This document shows positions 17,062-25,179 of a DNA stretch of 33,872 nucleotides, piece after piece. The notes under the pieces are model-generated. The model was not told the origin of the DNA. It saw only the letters and a program-made list of their open reading frames with translations, and searched no databases. This DNA is from Gammaproteobacteria bacterium (lineage in GTDB: Bacteria > Pseudomonadota > Gammaproteobacteria > Pseudomonadales > Cellvibrionaceae): NCBI GenBank assembly GCA_021151835.1, contig JAGKWO010000043.1, positions 1 to 33,872 on the forward strand, in the 5' to 3' direction. Each line of letters begins with the position of its first letter. The first letter of the stretch is position 1. A program made the position numbers and the translations under genes.

Positions 17062-17619
17062 ATGCGGCGTTTGTCCTCTAAACTTCGCTGGTTATTTTTC
17101 TTTGCCGGAGTGATGCTGGCAGCACATGTATTTAATTGGGTATTCCAGGGATGGTTGTACCAATTTGGTTTGATTCCCCGGCATCTGGATTCATTGCCGG
17201 GGATTTATATCGCTCCGTTTCTGCACGGTGACCTTGGTCATTTAATTAATAATCTGGTGGGCTTGTTTATCTTTAGCAGTTTATTGTTTGTGCATTCATT
17301 ACGCCGTTATTTATGGAGCAGTTTTTTTATTATCACCATGACTGGCTTATTGGTATGGTGCTTCGGGCGAAGCGCTCTGCATATTGGTGCCAGCGGCTGG
17401 ATATTTGGGTTGTGGAGTTTAACAATTGCCATTGCCTGGTTTGATCGGCGCTTTTTGAATATTGTAATTGCGTTGGTGGTGGTATTTTTTTATGGCGGCA
17501 TGCTGTGGGGAGTATTACCGACAGATCCGCGTGTATCGTTTGAGTCGCATTTATTTGGCGCGTTGGCTGGTGTGGTGTGTGCCTTTATACAATTCAGATT
17601 CATTAAAAATAGCAAATAG
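17062..17619 (+). CDS. Rhomboid family intramembrane serine protease
   Basis: A 185-residue membrane protein with about six membrane segments. The catalytic pattern of GlpG is complete. His55 and His60 with Asn64 form the oxyanion region in FLHGDLGHLINN. The nucleophile is Ser111 in Gly-Ala-Ser-Gly, and His163 lies in ESHLFGALAG. The Asn-to-Ser distance of 47 residues equals that of GlpG (Asn154 to Ser201), and the Ser-to-His distance is 52 against 53. Rhomboids cut single-pass membrane proteins within the bilayer. GAGGTGA in the end of the preceding ATPase gene serves as ribosome binding site, so the two are coupled. The substrate is unknown; a neighbour-encoded membrane protein is an attractive guess. 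Confidence 0.9.
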   Translation: MRRLSSKLRWLFFFAGVMLAAHVFNWVFQGWLYQFGLIPRHLDSLPGIYIAPFLHGDLGHLINNLVGLFIFSSLLFVHSLRRYLWSSFFIITMTGLLVWCFGRSALHIGASGWIFGLWSLTIAIAWFDRRFLNIVIALVVVFFYGGMLWGVLPTDPRVSFESHLFGALAGVVCAFIQFRFIKNSK

Positions 17620-17627
17620 AGAGCGAT

Positions 17628-18314
17628 ATGCGGCAACAGGAACTGGAAAACTGGCTGCTGGCCAGTTTAAGCGATTTTAAATTAAGCCAATCGGAAGCAC
17701 TGGAACTGCGCGATATTCTTCCGCGCCTGATCAACGATGATATTGCCTACACGCGCAATAAAGCATTCCAGCTTGCGCGTGAGCTTGTGCATACCGGTGG
17801 TGACAATGCCGTTGCAACCCTATTGTGGTTAGAGAAAATAAGTAAGGTAATTGATAACTTCCGCCAATCCGAAACCTTCTCGCTTGCGGAGGCCCATTTT
17901 AGTCCGGGTGAAGATTGCAGGCGTCAATTGCTTGATTTGTTAGTGAGCGCCCGTGAATCAATAGACATTAGCGTTTTCACTATTTCCGATGATCGCCTGG
18001 CCGAGGCCATTTTAACAGCGCATAAACGCAAGGTTAATGTGCGGTTGATTACTGATAATGATAAAGCAAGCGATCAAGGCAGCGATATCTATTACCTTAT
18101 CGATCAAGGCTTGCCAGTGCGTATGGATGCTACTGAAAACCATATGCATCACAAGTTCGCCGTGATCGATAAAAAAGTTCTCGTCAATGGCAGCTTCAAC
18201 TGGACGCGTTCGGCAACGGATTACAACCAGGAAAATATTCTGGTTACTGATGAACCGAAACTAGTCAGTGCGTATTTGGCTGAGTTTGAACGTTTGTGGC
18301 AGGAATTTAAATAG
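17628..18314 (+). CDS. Phospholipase D-like protein, single HKD motif
   Basis: A 228-residue protein with one HKD motif, His174-x-Lys176-x4-Asp181 in MHHKFAVIDKKVLVNGSFNW, followed by the usual Gly-Ser-x-Asn-Trp. The preceding VSARESIDISVFTISDD and VNVRLITDND strands belong to the same PLD fold. Proteins with one HKD act as dimers; this size class includes the Nuc endonuclease and mitochondrial cardiolipin hydrolase types. An N-terminal helical segment of about 90 residues is not part of the PLD fold, and no signal peptide or membrane segment is seen. Substrate could be nucleic acid or a phospholipid such as cardiolipin; the sequence does not decide. It follows the rhomboid gene by eight bases with AGAGAGCG as ribosome binding site. 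Confidence 0.88.
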   Translation: MRQQELENWLLASLSDFKLSQSEALELRDILPRLINDDIAYTRNKAFQLARELVHTGGDNAVATLLWLEKISKVIDNFRQSETFSLAEAHFSPGEDCRRQLLDLLVSARESIDISVFTISDDRLAEAILTAHKRKVNVRLITDNDKASDQGSDIYYLIDQGLPVRMDATENHMHHKFAVIDKKVLVNGSFNWTRSATDYNQENILVTDEPKLVSAYLAEFERLWQEFK

Positions 18315-18348
18315 CCACTATTTTGCATCATGAATAAAGGGGAAAACC

Positions 18349-18888
18349 ATGCAGTGCAGCACTTGTAAAAATACCCAATTGGAACCACAAGAGTTAGAGC
18401 CTGGTTTGGTGGCAGCAAGTTGCCTGTCATGTAGCGGTGCGTTGGTATCACTAATGAACTATCGTTTTTGGGCCGACCGTTATGCTACTGCCAGTAGTGC
18501 AGAAGAGGCGGTAAGTGAGGTGGAGATCAATGAGTCAGAGTCGGTTCATTCATGTCCCAAATGCAGCCGTTTGATGATGAAATATCAAATTGGCGCGCAA
18601 ACGCATCACAAACTCGATCTATGCAGTGCTTGTGATGAAGCATGGTTGGATAAAGGCGAATGGCAATTGCTCAAACGTCTGGATTTGCACGATAAATTAC
18701 CAAAGGTTTTTACTGATGCATGGCAGCGCAATATTCGCAAACAGCGCCAGGAAATTGCACTCAACGAGCGTTATGAAAGACTGCTGGGAGAGGAATCCTT
18801 TTCCCGGGTAAAAGAATTCAGGGATTGGCTGTTACAGCAACCAAACAAGGATGCTATCAAGCAATATTTAATTTCACATCAGGACTAA
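18349..18888 (+). CDS. Zinc-ribbon (TFIIB-type) protein
   Basis: A 179-residue protein with two likely zinc sites. The first uses Cys3, Cys6, Cys25 and Cys28. The second, Cys69, Cys72, Cys92 and Cys95 followed by Trp-Leu-Asp-Lys-Gly-Glu, matches the zf-TFIIB pattern. A linker joins the two, and the C-terminal 75 residues are helical and charged (DAWQRNIRKQRQEI and after). No membrane segment is visible. Proteins of this kind often accompany stress or repair operons, but no function is known to me. AAAGGGGA precedes the ATG. It is the last gene of the accessory locus, 34 bases after the PLD gene. Confidence 0.82.
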   Translation: MQCSTCKNTQLEPQELEPGLVAASCLSCSGALVSLMNYRFWADRYATASSAEEAVSEVEINESESVHSCPKCSRLMMKYQIGAQTHHKLDLCSACDEAWLDKGEWQLLKRLDLHDKLPKVFTDAWQRNIRKQRQEIALNERYERLLGEESFSRVKEFRDWLLQQPNKDAIKQYLISHQD

Positions 18889-18904
18889 TCAAACTAGAAG
18901 ATAA

Positions 18905-18945
18905 GGTGGAAAAATTAAATGGGTTAAGGTTGGCTTAACCCATTT
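18905..18945 (-). terminator. Terminator for the minus-strand operon
   Basis: A perfect 12-bp stem, AAATGGGTTAAG (18917-18928) and CTTAACCCATTT (18934-18945), with a five-base loop. On the minus strand it is followed by TTTAATTTTTCC, a U-rich tract, so it favours the minus-strand genes. The stop codon of the last minus-strand gene lies inside the stem. It may also help stop readthrough from the plus strand. Confidence 0.8.
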
Positions 18946-19250
18946 GAATCTTCGGTGTTCTCAGGGAGTTTGCGCGGCTCCTGCTCGCCATTAAGGTGTA
19001 TTTGTAATTCCAGCGCAGCAACCCCGACATTAATTGATGAGGTTAATGACAGCGGCTGGTCTGCAAGCGGGCGGCCTTTTAATTCCTCCAATGCAATCTC
19101 CAAAATTCGATACATCTGTGCCGTCGATGCACGTACCGCTTTTTCATTTAGCGAATCTACTCCGCTTGTTACTGAATTGGTAACAGCACCGATTGCATCA
19201 TTGGTAAGGACCAATGCTTGCGAACCCAGGTCTTTCATTTTATCCAGCAT
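18924..19250 (-). CDS. Small protein of unknown function
   Basis: A 108-residue protein I do not recognise. The first half reads as amphipathic helix (DLGSQALVLTNDAIGAVTNSV, then GVDSLNEKAVRAS). The middle (AQMYRILEIALEELKGRPL) is a second helix. The next part, SSINVGVAALELQIHLN, looks like beta strands. The C-terminal 20 residues are charged and likely loose. No signal peptide or full membrane segment is seen. It follows the small membrane protein gene by 22 bases, and the terminator overlaps its end. The ribosome binding site is weak (CAGAGA), and an ATG four codons later is an alternative. Codon pattern and operon position support a real gene. Confidence 0.65.
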   Translation of the reverse strand: MLDKMKDLGSQALVLTNDAIGAVTNSVTSGVDSLNEKAVRASTAQMYRILEIALEELKGRPLADQPLSLTSSINVGVAALELQIHLNGEQEPRKLPENTEDSNGLSQP

Positions 19251-19272
19251 ACGAATTTTCTCTGCGGATTAA

Positions 19273-19686
19273 TTACTTTTCTTCAATTTCATCCACATCC
19301 ACTTGCCCGCTCATGCGACGAGTGAAGTGTGACCAGCACATACCTACAGCGAGCAGCGCTGCCAATAAAACTTCAATGACCCAGGCCAGTGCCGATATGT
19401 TCTCAACACTTAAAAATCCCCAATACACAAATAGCCACACCAGGCTTGCAAATAATGCGGCCAGCACAACGATGCCGATTATGCCGAGTGAATTCAGTGT
19501 TGCTTTAATATAAATGCCCCAGCCGATGAGCAGGATCAATCCGGCAATAACAACATAAGGAGTAATATGATCGAATGTGTGGTAAACCCAATGGAAAAAT
19601 GAATATCCACTGGGGTTGTAACTAAGCAGCACAAGCAACAGTGCGAATAAAAAACGCAGTGCAACGCCAGAGGCGGTGAGATTCAT
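19273..19686 (-). CDS. Small integral membrane protein, DUF6524-like
   Basis: A 137-residue protein with about four membrane segments, roughly residues 8-24, 40-60, 67-89 and 98-118, and a short acidic tail (DVDEIEEK). The N-terminal stretch RFLFALLLVLLSYNPSGYSFFHW resembles proteins labelled DUF6524, from memory. No function is known. The start ATG has AAAGGA eight bases upstream. It lies 39 bases downstream of the GNAT gene and 22 bases upstream of the unknown small gene, so it belongs to the minus-strand operon. It converges on the PspA-flotillin locus, but sharing a border is not evidence of a shared role. Confidence 0.75.
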   Translation of the reverse strand: MNLTASGVALRFLFALLLVLLSYNPSGYSFFHWVYHTFDHITPYVVIAGLILLIGWGIYIKATLNSLGIIGIVVLAALFASLVWLFVYWGFLSVENISALAWVIEVLLAALLAVGMCWSHFTRRMSGQVDVDEIEEK

Positions 19687-19725
19687 AATAAATTCCTTTG
19701 TTAATGTTTAATTAAACGGTGAAAT

Positions 19726-20172
19726 CTATTGGCCAAAATAGCGGCGGTATTTGATAAAACCAATTTTCGCATCCGGGTCATAGCCCATCGCACTGTAAAA
19801 ATCCCGTGCGCTACGGTTTTCGCTACTGGTTTGCAGCATAATCTTGCTGCAGTTTTGTTCCAGGCAAAAATTTTCAATGTAATCCATCATACTTTTACCA
19901 ATGCCCTGGCGCAGGTATTCCTGACTTACAACGACATTTTCTACCACGGCAAACGGTTGGTTTTCAAACATTACATCCTCGCACAGGCAAACCAGTGCCG
20001 TTGCAAGTACATCACCATCGTCATCACATACCAGCAAATGTGTATGATCACTTGCTGCCAGGGCGGAAATGCGTTCCGGTAAAATGGATGGTTTTGACAG
20101 CGTAGTTAACTCGTTATACAAGTTACTGAGCGCTTCAGCATCAGACGCTTGCGCACGGCGAATAGTTCGCAT
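19726..20172 (-). CDS. GNAT family N-acetyltransferase
   Basis: A 148-residue cytosolic protein with the full GNAT fold. It opens with TIRRAQASDAEALSNLYNEL. The acetyl-CoA binding motif A is VSQEYLRQGIGKSMMDYIE, with the Arg-Gln-Gly-Ile-Gly pattern at residues 88-92. The C-terminal ENRSARDFYSAMGYDPD is the usual closing motif. It would transfer an acetyl group from acetyl-CoA to an amine; the acceptor cannot be read from sequence. It starts two bases after the DUF2288 gene, so the two are tightly coupled. Confidence 0.9.
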   Translation of the reverse strand: MRTIRRAQASDAEALSNLYNELTTLSKPSILPERISALAASDHTHLLVCDDDGDVLATALVCLCEDVMFENQPFAVVENVVVSQEYLRQGIGKSMMDYIENFCLEQNCSKIMLQTSSENRSARDFYSAMGYDPDAKIGFIKYRRYFGQ

Positions 20173-20174
20173 TA

Positions 20175-20477
20175 TTAATGCACCTTTTCAATAATAGGTT
20201 GTACCAATACCCAGGGTTTGATAACCACAGCCCATACCACTGCATCGGCATCGTACCATTGCAATGCTTGTGAATCTTTTACTGCATCTACCAATCCCGC
20301 AGCCATCCATTGTTGTAATTGTGCTGCATTATCAGCGGCAATTTGTGCTGCAACATAGGTGAGGTCAAGGCCCGGGTCTACTGCAATTGCATTGCCGCTG
20401 GCAAAAAAGCGCTGGAGTTCACGCCAATGAATTTGCGCGGTCTCCAGGTTTAATTGTTGTTTAAGTTCGTTGTTCAA
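20175..20477 (-). CDS. DUF2288 family protein
   Basis: A 100-residue cytosolic protein. The order of motifs fits DUF2288: LNLETAQIHWRELQRFFASG at the start, then VDPGLDLTYVAAQIAADN, QQWMAAGLV, and the closing WAVVIKPWVLVQPII. The family is small and uncharacterised. It is 29 bases downstream of the HMG-CoA-lyase-like gene and two bases before the GNAT gene on the minus strand. Confidence in the family is good, and no function is claimed. Confidence 0.85.
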   Translation of the reverse strand: MNNELKQQLNLETAQIHWRELQRFFASGNAIAVDPGLDLTYVAAQIAADNAAQLQQWMAAGLVDAVKDSQALQWYDADAVVWAVVIKPWVLVQPIIEKVH

Positions 20478-20506
20478 TTTTTTCTCTCACTGTTGTGCGG
20501 TAGCGA

Positions 20507-21400
20507 TTAACTCATCGCCTTTGCCACCCTTGAATTGGTCTGCTTGCCTAACATATTACTGATGGTATTGCCTGCATAAATCAATTTTTCCAGATTTACG
20601 CCGTGTTCAATTCCCAAGCCATTTAATAAATACACCACATCTTCGGTAGCTACATTGCCGGTCGCACCGACCGCATAAGGGCAACCGCCCAAACCGGCAA
20701 CGGAAGAGTCTACAACACTGATGCCCGATTCCAATGCCGCATAAATATTGGCGAGTGCCTGGCCGTAAGTATCGTGCATATGGACAGCCAGTTTTTCGAT
20801 AGGAATGGTGCGTGCGAGAGTTTCAACCAGATATTTAATTTGCCCTGCAGTGCCGACACCAATAGTGTCGCCCAGCGAAATTTCGTAGCAGCCGAGTGCG
20901 AGCAAATCATTAGCGATACTGGCAACGGTTGCCACATCGACCTTACCATCATAAGGGCAGCCTGCAACGCAGGAAATATAACCACGCACGGGAATTTGCT
21001 GTTGTTTTGCTGAAGCAATTAAAGTTTCGAAGCGGGCAATACTTTCCCTGATCGAACAATTAATATTTTTTTGGCTAAATGCTTCGGATGCAGCCGCAAA
21101 AATAGCGACCTCATTGGCACCTGCAGCAATTGCCCGTTCATAACCTTGCAGGTTAGGCGTGAGTGCTGCATAAGTAACGCCGGGCTTGCGCTGGATGCCG
21201 GTAAATACTTCACCACTGTCGGCCATTTGCGGGACCCATTTGGGATTTACAAAGCTCCCGGCCTCAATGTAACGCAATCCGGCGTCGACCAGATTTTCAA
21301 TCAATTGAATTTTGGCGCCGGTAGCAATAGCTTGCTGTTCATTTTGCAAACCGTCGCGCGGGCCGACTTCAACAATACGAACTTGTTTGGGGAGGCTCAT
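20507..21400 (-). CDS. Hydroxymethylglutaryl-CoA lyase
   Basis: A 297-residue enzyme of the DRE-TIM metallolyase family. It cleaves HMG-CoA to acetoacetate and acetyl-CoA, the last step of leucine breakdown. Start: the ATG at 21400 is chosen over a TTG two codons earlier. Visible motifs are VEVGPRDGLQNE near residue 11, with Arg15-Asp16 as in the family, the metal-binding His-Met-His at 207-209, and the signature SSVAGLGGCPYA with the catalytic Cys240, then GATGNVATED. The usual names are hmgL, mvaB or liuE; no other liu genes are in the window, so I assign no symbol. It heads a minus-strand operon with the DUF2288 and GNAT genes. No clear ribosome binding site is seen. Confidence 0.92.
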   Translation of the reverse strand: MSLPKQVRIVEVGPRDGLQNEQQAIATGAKIQLIENLVDAGLRYIEAGSFVNPKWVPQMADSGEVFTGIQRKPGVTYAALTPNLQGYERAIAAGANEVAIFAAASEAFSQKNINCSIRESIARFETLIASAKQQQIPVRGYISCVAGCPYDGKVDVATVASIANDLLALGCYEISLGDTIGVGTAGQIKYLVETLARTIPIEKLAVHMHDTYGQALANIYAALESGISVVDSSVAGLGGCPYAVGATGNVATEDVVYLLNGLGIEHGVNLEKLIYAGNTISNMLGKQTNSRVAKAMS

Positions 21401-21467
21401 AAGCAAATTAAATAATGGTGGATTTGAAGCGGAAGTGTAGCAGAAGGGGGGCTATGCTTGAACTGTT

Positions 21468-23813
21468 TCACACGGAAGCGCGCTGGGCTTCGCGTGCGGC
21501 TTCACCGTCGTTTAACACTTGCAATAGTTGTTCGAGCTGGATTGGCTTGGTGGCAAATGCATTCATTCCACTGGCAAATGCGCGATCAGTCTCAACCTGC
21601 TGCACACCTGCGGTGAGCGCGATAATCCAGGGTTGTGGCCCGGCATTTTTCTGGATGCGAATTTTTTCTGTGGCGGTATAACCATCCATCACGCGCATTT
21701 GTATATCCATCAATATAATATCCACCGGAATTTTCCGGCAGATTTCGACAGCTTCTTTGCCATCGGTTACCGCAGTGACATTTACATAACCAAGTTTGGC
21801 TAGCATTTTGATAATAACCATCTGATTGACACTATTGTCCTCTACAACCAGTACGCGGGTTTTTTTATTAATCGTTGCCAGTTGTTTTGGTTGCGCATCA
21901 GGGTGATGGCTACCCAATTTCAATGCGCGTAACAGGGCGCGGATCAAATCATTATTGCGCGCCGGTTTTTGCAGGCTAATGAATGGTGTTATGCGATTGC
22001 TGTTGCGATCTGATGCGCTGCTTAAAATAATAACAGGGACCGGTTTTTCTGCGTATAAATCTCCCAGCCGTTTGGCCAGTTCGTTACCATGCATGTTGGG
22101 CATGCATTGATCCAGGATGGCGACATCAAAATGATGACCAAGCCCGGCATTTTCCAGTGCGTTTTCCGGCGATGCATAAGCGGTAGCGCGCATGCCCCAC
22201 TGCATTAATGTGGCGGCCAGGATTTTGCGATTGGTTGCATTGTCATCCACGATCAATGCATGCAAGTTGCGAAACAAACTGGTGTCCAGTGCCTGCTGTT
22301 CGTGTTGCTTATCTTCGTAAATAACCTGGGTGGTAAAATAAAAGCAAGTGCCTTTGTGCGCTTTACTGCTGAACCAGATATCGCCACCCATTTGTTGCAC
22401 AATTTTTTTGGAAATTGCCAGGCCCAAACCGGTGCCACCGTATTTACGGGTAATGGATGTGTCAGCCTGGGTGAATACCTTGAACAGATTGCCCTGGTGT
22501 TCCTCCGGTATGCCTATGCCGGTGTCGCGTACACTGAATAAAATTTTGCAGCTGTTTTCATCGGGGTTTTTATGGTCCAGGGATATTTCCAGGGTCACCT
22601 CACCGCGTTCGGTAAATTTAAGCGCATTGCCAATTAAATTGATCAGTACCTGGCGGGTGCGGGAAGAGTCGCCTTCCAAATGCAATGGCACTTCAGGCTC
22701 AATATAGGAGTTGAGTTCAACACCTTTGTCGGCAGCACTTTTCGCGAACAGCTCAAGGGTATCTTCAATCAGTTCGCGCAAATGGAATGCGTGGACATCC
22801 AGGATAATTTGTCCCGCTTCAATTTTTGAGTAATCGAGAATATCGTTAATGATCACCAGCAAACCTTCACCACAACTCTGGATAGTGCGCACCAGCTGTT
22901 GTTGTTCCTCGTCGAGGTGTGTTTCACCCAGCAGCGATGCACAACCAATAACACCATTCATTGGCGTGCGAATTTCGTGGCTCATTACTGCGAGGAATGA
23001 GCTTTTGGCGATGGCTGCTTGCTCGGCGGCATTTTTGGCATAATCAAGCGCGTTTTCGATATGCACTTGCTCGGTGATATCGCGGGTAACTCCCACCAGC
23101 CCGAGCAATTTTTGGCGATCATCAAAAATGGGAACCTTGATCGAATCCATAAAGCTTTCGCTGTTATCGGGATTAATAATGTGTTCGCGTTGCCGCTGCA
23201 TTTTTCCAGAGCGCAACATGGCTTGTTCTTCATTAAAAATTTGTTCGCCTTTCTCGGTTAAAAAGCGCGGCGAATCTTTATCGGTTTTTCCCAGCCATTG
23301 TTCAGTCGTTGTAAAACCATGGAATTCTTTCCAGGCTTTATTGCCGCCCAGGAAGTGCGACTGGGCATCTTTGTAATAAAATAAATCGGGTAACTGATCT
23401 TGCAAAAATAGAAAATAATTTGCTGATTTAATCGCGGCTTCCTGTTTGCGATAGCTGGCATCGATTGAGAAAATTGCACCAGACCAGGTACTTTCCCCGT
23501 TTTCAATTGCACGTCCGGCTTGTAACAAATAACGGTTTTTTTCGCCCGTGATTTGTTTATAGCTAAATTCAATATTGACCTGTTCCGGCAGGGTTGGAGT
23601 ATGTTTGCCTGTCGACTCGGTAAAACGTTGCTGCAAGAGCGATTTTTCCGGTTCCGGAAGCAGATCGAAAAATACACCGGGATTAGTGAGGATGCTGGAA
23701 TGGGAGACTTGAAAATATTTACTGATTAACGGACTGCAATACTCAAACGAACCACCACTTTGAGTGACTTTATAAACGAATAATACAAACGGGAAGTTAT
23801 TACCTGGCTCCAT
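21468..23813 (-). CDS. Hybrid histidine kinase, PAS-HisKA-HATPase-REC-REC
   Basis: A 781-residue sensor kinase with no membrane segment, so it is probably cytosolic. Order: a PAS-like segment in the first 125 residues, a second PAS at about 130-250 (GLVGVTRDITEQ), and a HisKA domain with the phosphorylated His279 in MSHEIRTPMNG. The HATPase domain has IGNALKFTERG, DTGIGIPEEH and GGTGLGLAIS. Two receiver domains follow, with the acceptor Asp568 in AILDQCMPNM and Asp703 in ILMDIQMRVMDG. Both receiver N-termini have the acidic pair. No response regulator gene is adjacent, so it is an orphan, and its input and output are unknown. It lies downstream of ubiX on the same strand. Confidence 0.93.
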   Translation of the reverse strand: MEPGNNFPFVLFVYKVTQSGGSFEYCSPLISKYFQVSHSSILTNPGVFFDLLPEPEKSLLQQRFTESTGKHTPTLPEQVNIEFSYKQITGEKNRYLLQAGRAIENGESTWSGAIFSIDASYRKQEAAIKSANYFLFLQDQLPDLFYYKDAQSHFLGGNKAWKEFHGFTTTEQWLGKTDKDSPRFLTEKGEQIFNEEQAMLRSGKMQRQREHIINPDNSESFMDSIKVPIFDDRQKLLGLVGVTRDITEQVHIENALDYAKNAAEQAAIAKSSFLAVMSHEIRTPMNGVIGCASLLGETHLDEEQQQLVRTIQSCGEGLLVIINDILDYSKIEAGQIILDVHAFHLRELIEDTLELFAKSAADKGVELNSYIEPEVPLHLEGDSSRTRQVLINLIGNALKFTERGEVTLEISLDHKNPDENSCKILFSVRDTGIGIPEEHQGNLFKVFTQADTSITRKYGGTGLGLAISKKIVQQMGGDIWFSSKAHKGTCFYFTTQVIYEDKQHEQQALDTSLFRNLHALIVDDNATNRKILAATLMQWGMRATAYASPENALENAGLGHHFDVAILDQCMPNMHGNELAKRLGDLYAEKPVPVIILSSASDRNSNRITPFISLQKPARNNDLIRALLRALKLGSHHPDAQPKQLATINKKTRVLVVEDNSVNQMVIIKMLAKLGYVNVTAVTDGKEAVEICRKIPVDIILMDIQMRVMDGYTATEKIRIQKNAGPQPWIIALTAGVQQVETDRAFASGMNAFATKPIQLEQLLQVLNDGEAAREAQRASV

Positions 23814-23974
23814 TATCAGGAGTCCCCACTGCTAACCGGTGTTTGCCCTTGTGGCACAAAATTATACATTTTGGCTAAACGGAATGGTTTTGGGATTAAC
23901 TACAGTTTTATTATGCTAGCCGACAGAACCGGTTTTGTCACAAATGATGCCTGTTAATGTTGGTTGTTTCTCAC

Positions 23975-24583
23975 CTAATCCTCGCCCCAACGCGGCATTA
24001 AATCCTGCGCCACACCCAATTGGTCCAGAATACGCGCGACGATAAAGTCAATCAGCTCTTCCACACTTTGTGGTTGCATATAAAAACCGGGGCTTGCCGG
24101 TAAAACCACCACACCCATTTGTGTGAGTTTGAGCATATTTTCCAAATGGATTTCCGAATAAGGCGTCTCGCGTGGCACGACAATTAATTTACGTCGTTCT
24201 TTCAAGGCAACATCGGCCGCGCGCTCAATTAAATTATTGCTTGCACCATGGGCAATTGCAGAAAGTGTGCCGCCACTCGCCGGGCAAATTACCATCGAGC
24301 TGGGTGAGCTGGAGCCGGATGCGACCGCAGCAAACCAATCATCTTTTGCCAACACCTGTAACTGGTCTTCATCGGCGTCAAATAATGTGCTGAAAAAAGC
24401 CTGTTGCTCGTCGATATCACGCGGTAAATCCAGGTCGGTTTCAGTGCGGATAACCACTTCGGCGGCACTGGAAATCATTAGATAAACTTGGCAATCCGCT
24501 GCCAGCAAACATTGCAGTAAACGCAATCCATATTGGGCGCCGGATGCACCGGTAATGGCAAGAGTGATCGTGCGTTGTTTCAT
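23975..24583 (-). CDS. ubiX: Flavin prenyltransferase UbiX
   Basis: A 202-residue flavoprotein that attaches a dimethylallyl group to FMN, giving the prenylated flavin used by UbiD decarboxylases in ubiquinone synthesis. The start is the ATG at 24583, with GAGGG eight bases upstream; an upstream in-frame ATG would add 18 unconserved residues. Motifs: LAITGASGAQYGLRLL at the N-terminus, ASGSSSPSSMVICPASGGTLSAIAHG, the RKLIVVPRETPYSEIHLENM block, and PASPGFY. The length is close to the E. coli protein. It is 85 bases downstream of the small membrane protein gene, in the mpl-ubiX region. Confidence 0.96.
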   Translation of the reverse strand: MKQRTITLAITGASGAQYGLRLLQCLLAADCQVYLMISSAAEVVIRTETDLDLPRDIDEQQAFFSTLFDADEDQLQVLAKDDWFAAVASGSSSPSSMVICPASGGTLSAIAHGASNNLIERAADVALKERRKLIVVPRETPYSEIHLENMLKLTQMGVVVLPASPGFYMQPQSVEELIDFIVARILDQLGVAQDLMPRWGED

Positions 24584-24668
24584 GGCGTTGCCCTCGTATG
24601 GATTGCACACTAATGTTGCGCCGGGGGCACAATCCACCCGGCATAAATAATTTGCTCACTTACTGCAT

Positions 24669-25178
24669 TTACTGCCATAACCCTATGATATTCGGCTTGG
24701 CGATGACTAGCCACATAATTGCCAACACACTGATTGGTATTACCGCGATTGCTAGGCGTGTTACGTAAACATGATAAATATGCAGCTGCGTTGATGACAG
24801 TTTATCGTAACCTTGCGTGTTTAACTGTGAAAATATCGAGGGCAGTTTGATATTCCCGTACCAAATGTCCGCAATTTCCAGCGGGATGATGGCTAACAGG
24901 ATAATCAGCAATTTCCATTGTAACCACGCTTGGCCGGTACCGAAGACCAGCGCAGCCATACCCGCACCGGAGGCGAGCAAGAATATAAATGCTACATGCT
25001 CAAGGATGAGCATTTGGATAAATACTTTATAGCCCAGATGCGTGGCGCGGCTAAATTCGCCTTCGTGTTTGCGTAATGCGCCTAACATAAACCACGCACC
25101 GAGGCTTGGTCCGAGCCAAAAAATCAGCGCACCGATATGAACTATTTTCAATGCGATAAACCAGTCGACAGTGCTCAT
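24669..25178 (-). CDS. Four-helix integral membrane protein, DUF2269-like
   Basis: A 169-residue protein with about four membrane segments at roughly residues 8-32, 53-76, 84-104 and 137-162. The start WFIALKIVHIGALIFWLGPSL has a histidine within the first helix, as in DUF2269-like and related haem or copper membrane proteins. The family assignment is from that pattern only. The final helix is followed by a short tail. It starts one base after the stop of the preceding membrane protein gene, so the two are probably a pair that works together. No function is known to me. Confidence 0.7.
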   Translation of the reverse strand: MSTVDWFIALKIVHIGALIFWLGPSLGAWFMLGALRKHEGEFSRATHLGYKVFIQMLILEHVAFIFLLASGAGMAALVFGTGQAWLQWKLLIILLAIIPLEIADIWYGNIKLPSIFSQLNTQGYDKLSSTQLHIYHVYVTRLAIAVIPISVLAIMWLVIAKPNIIGLWQ

Positions 25179-25179
25179 A

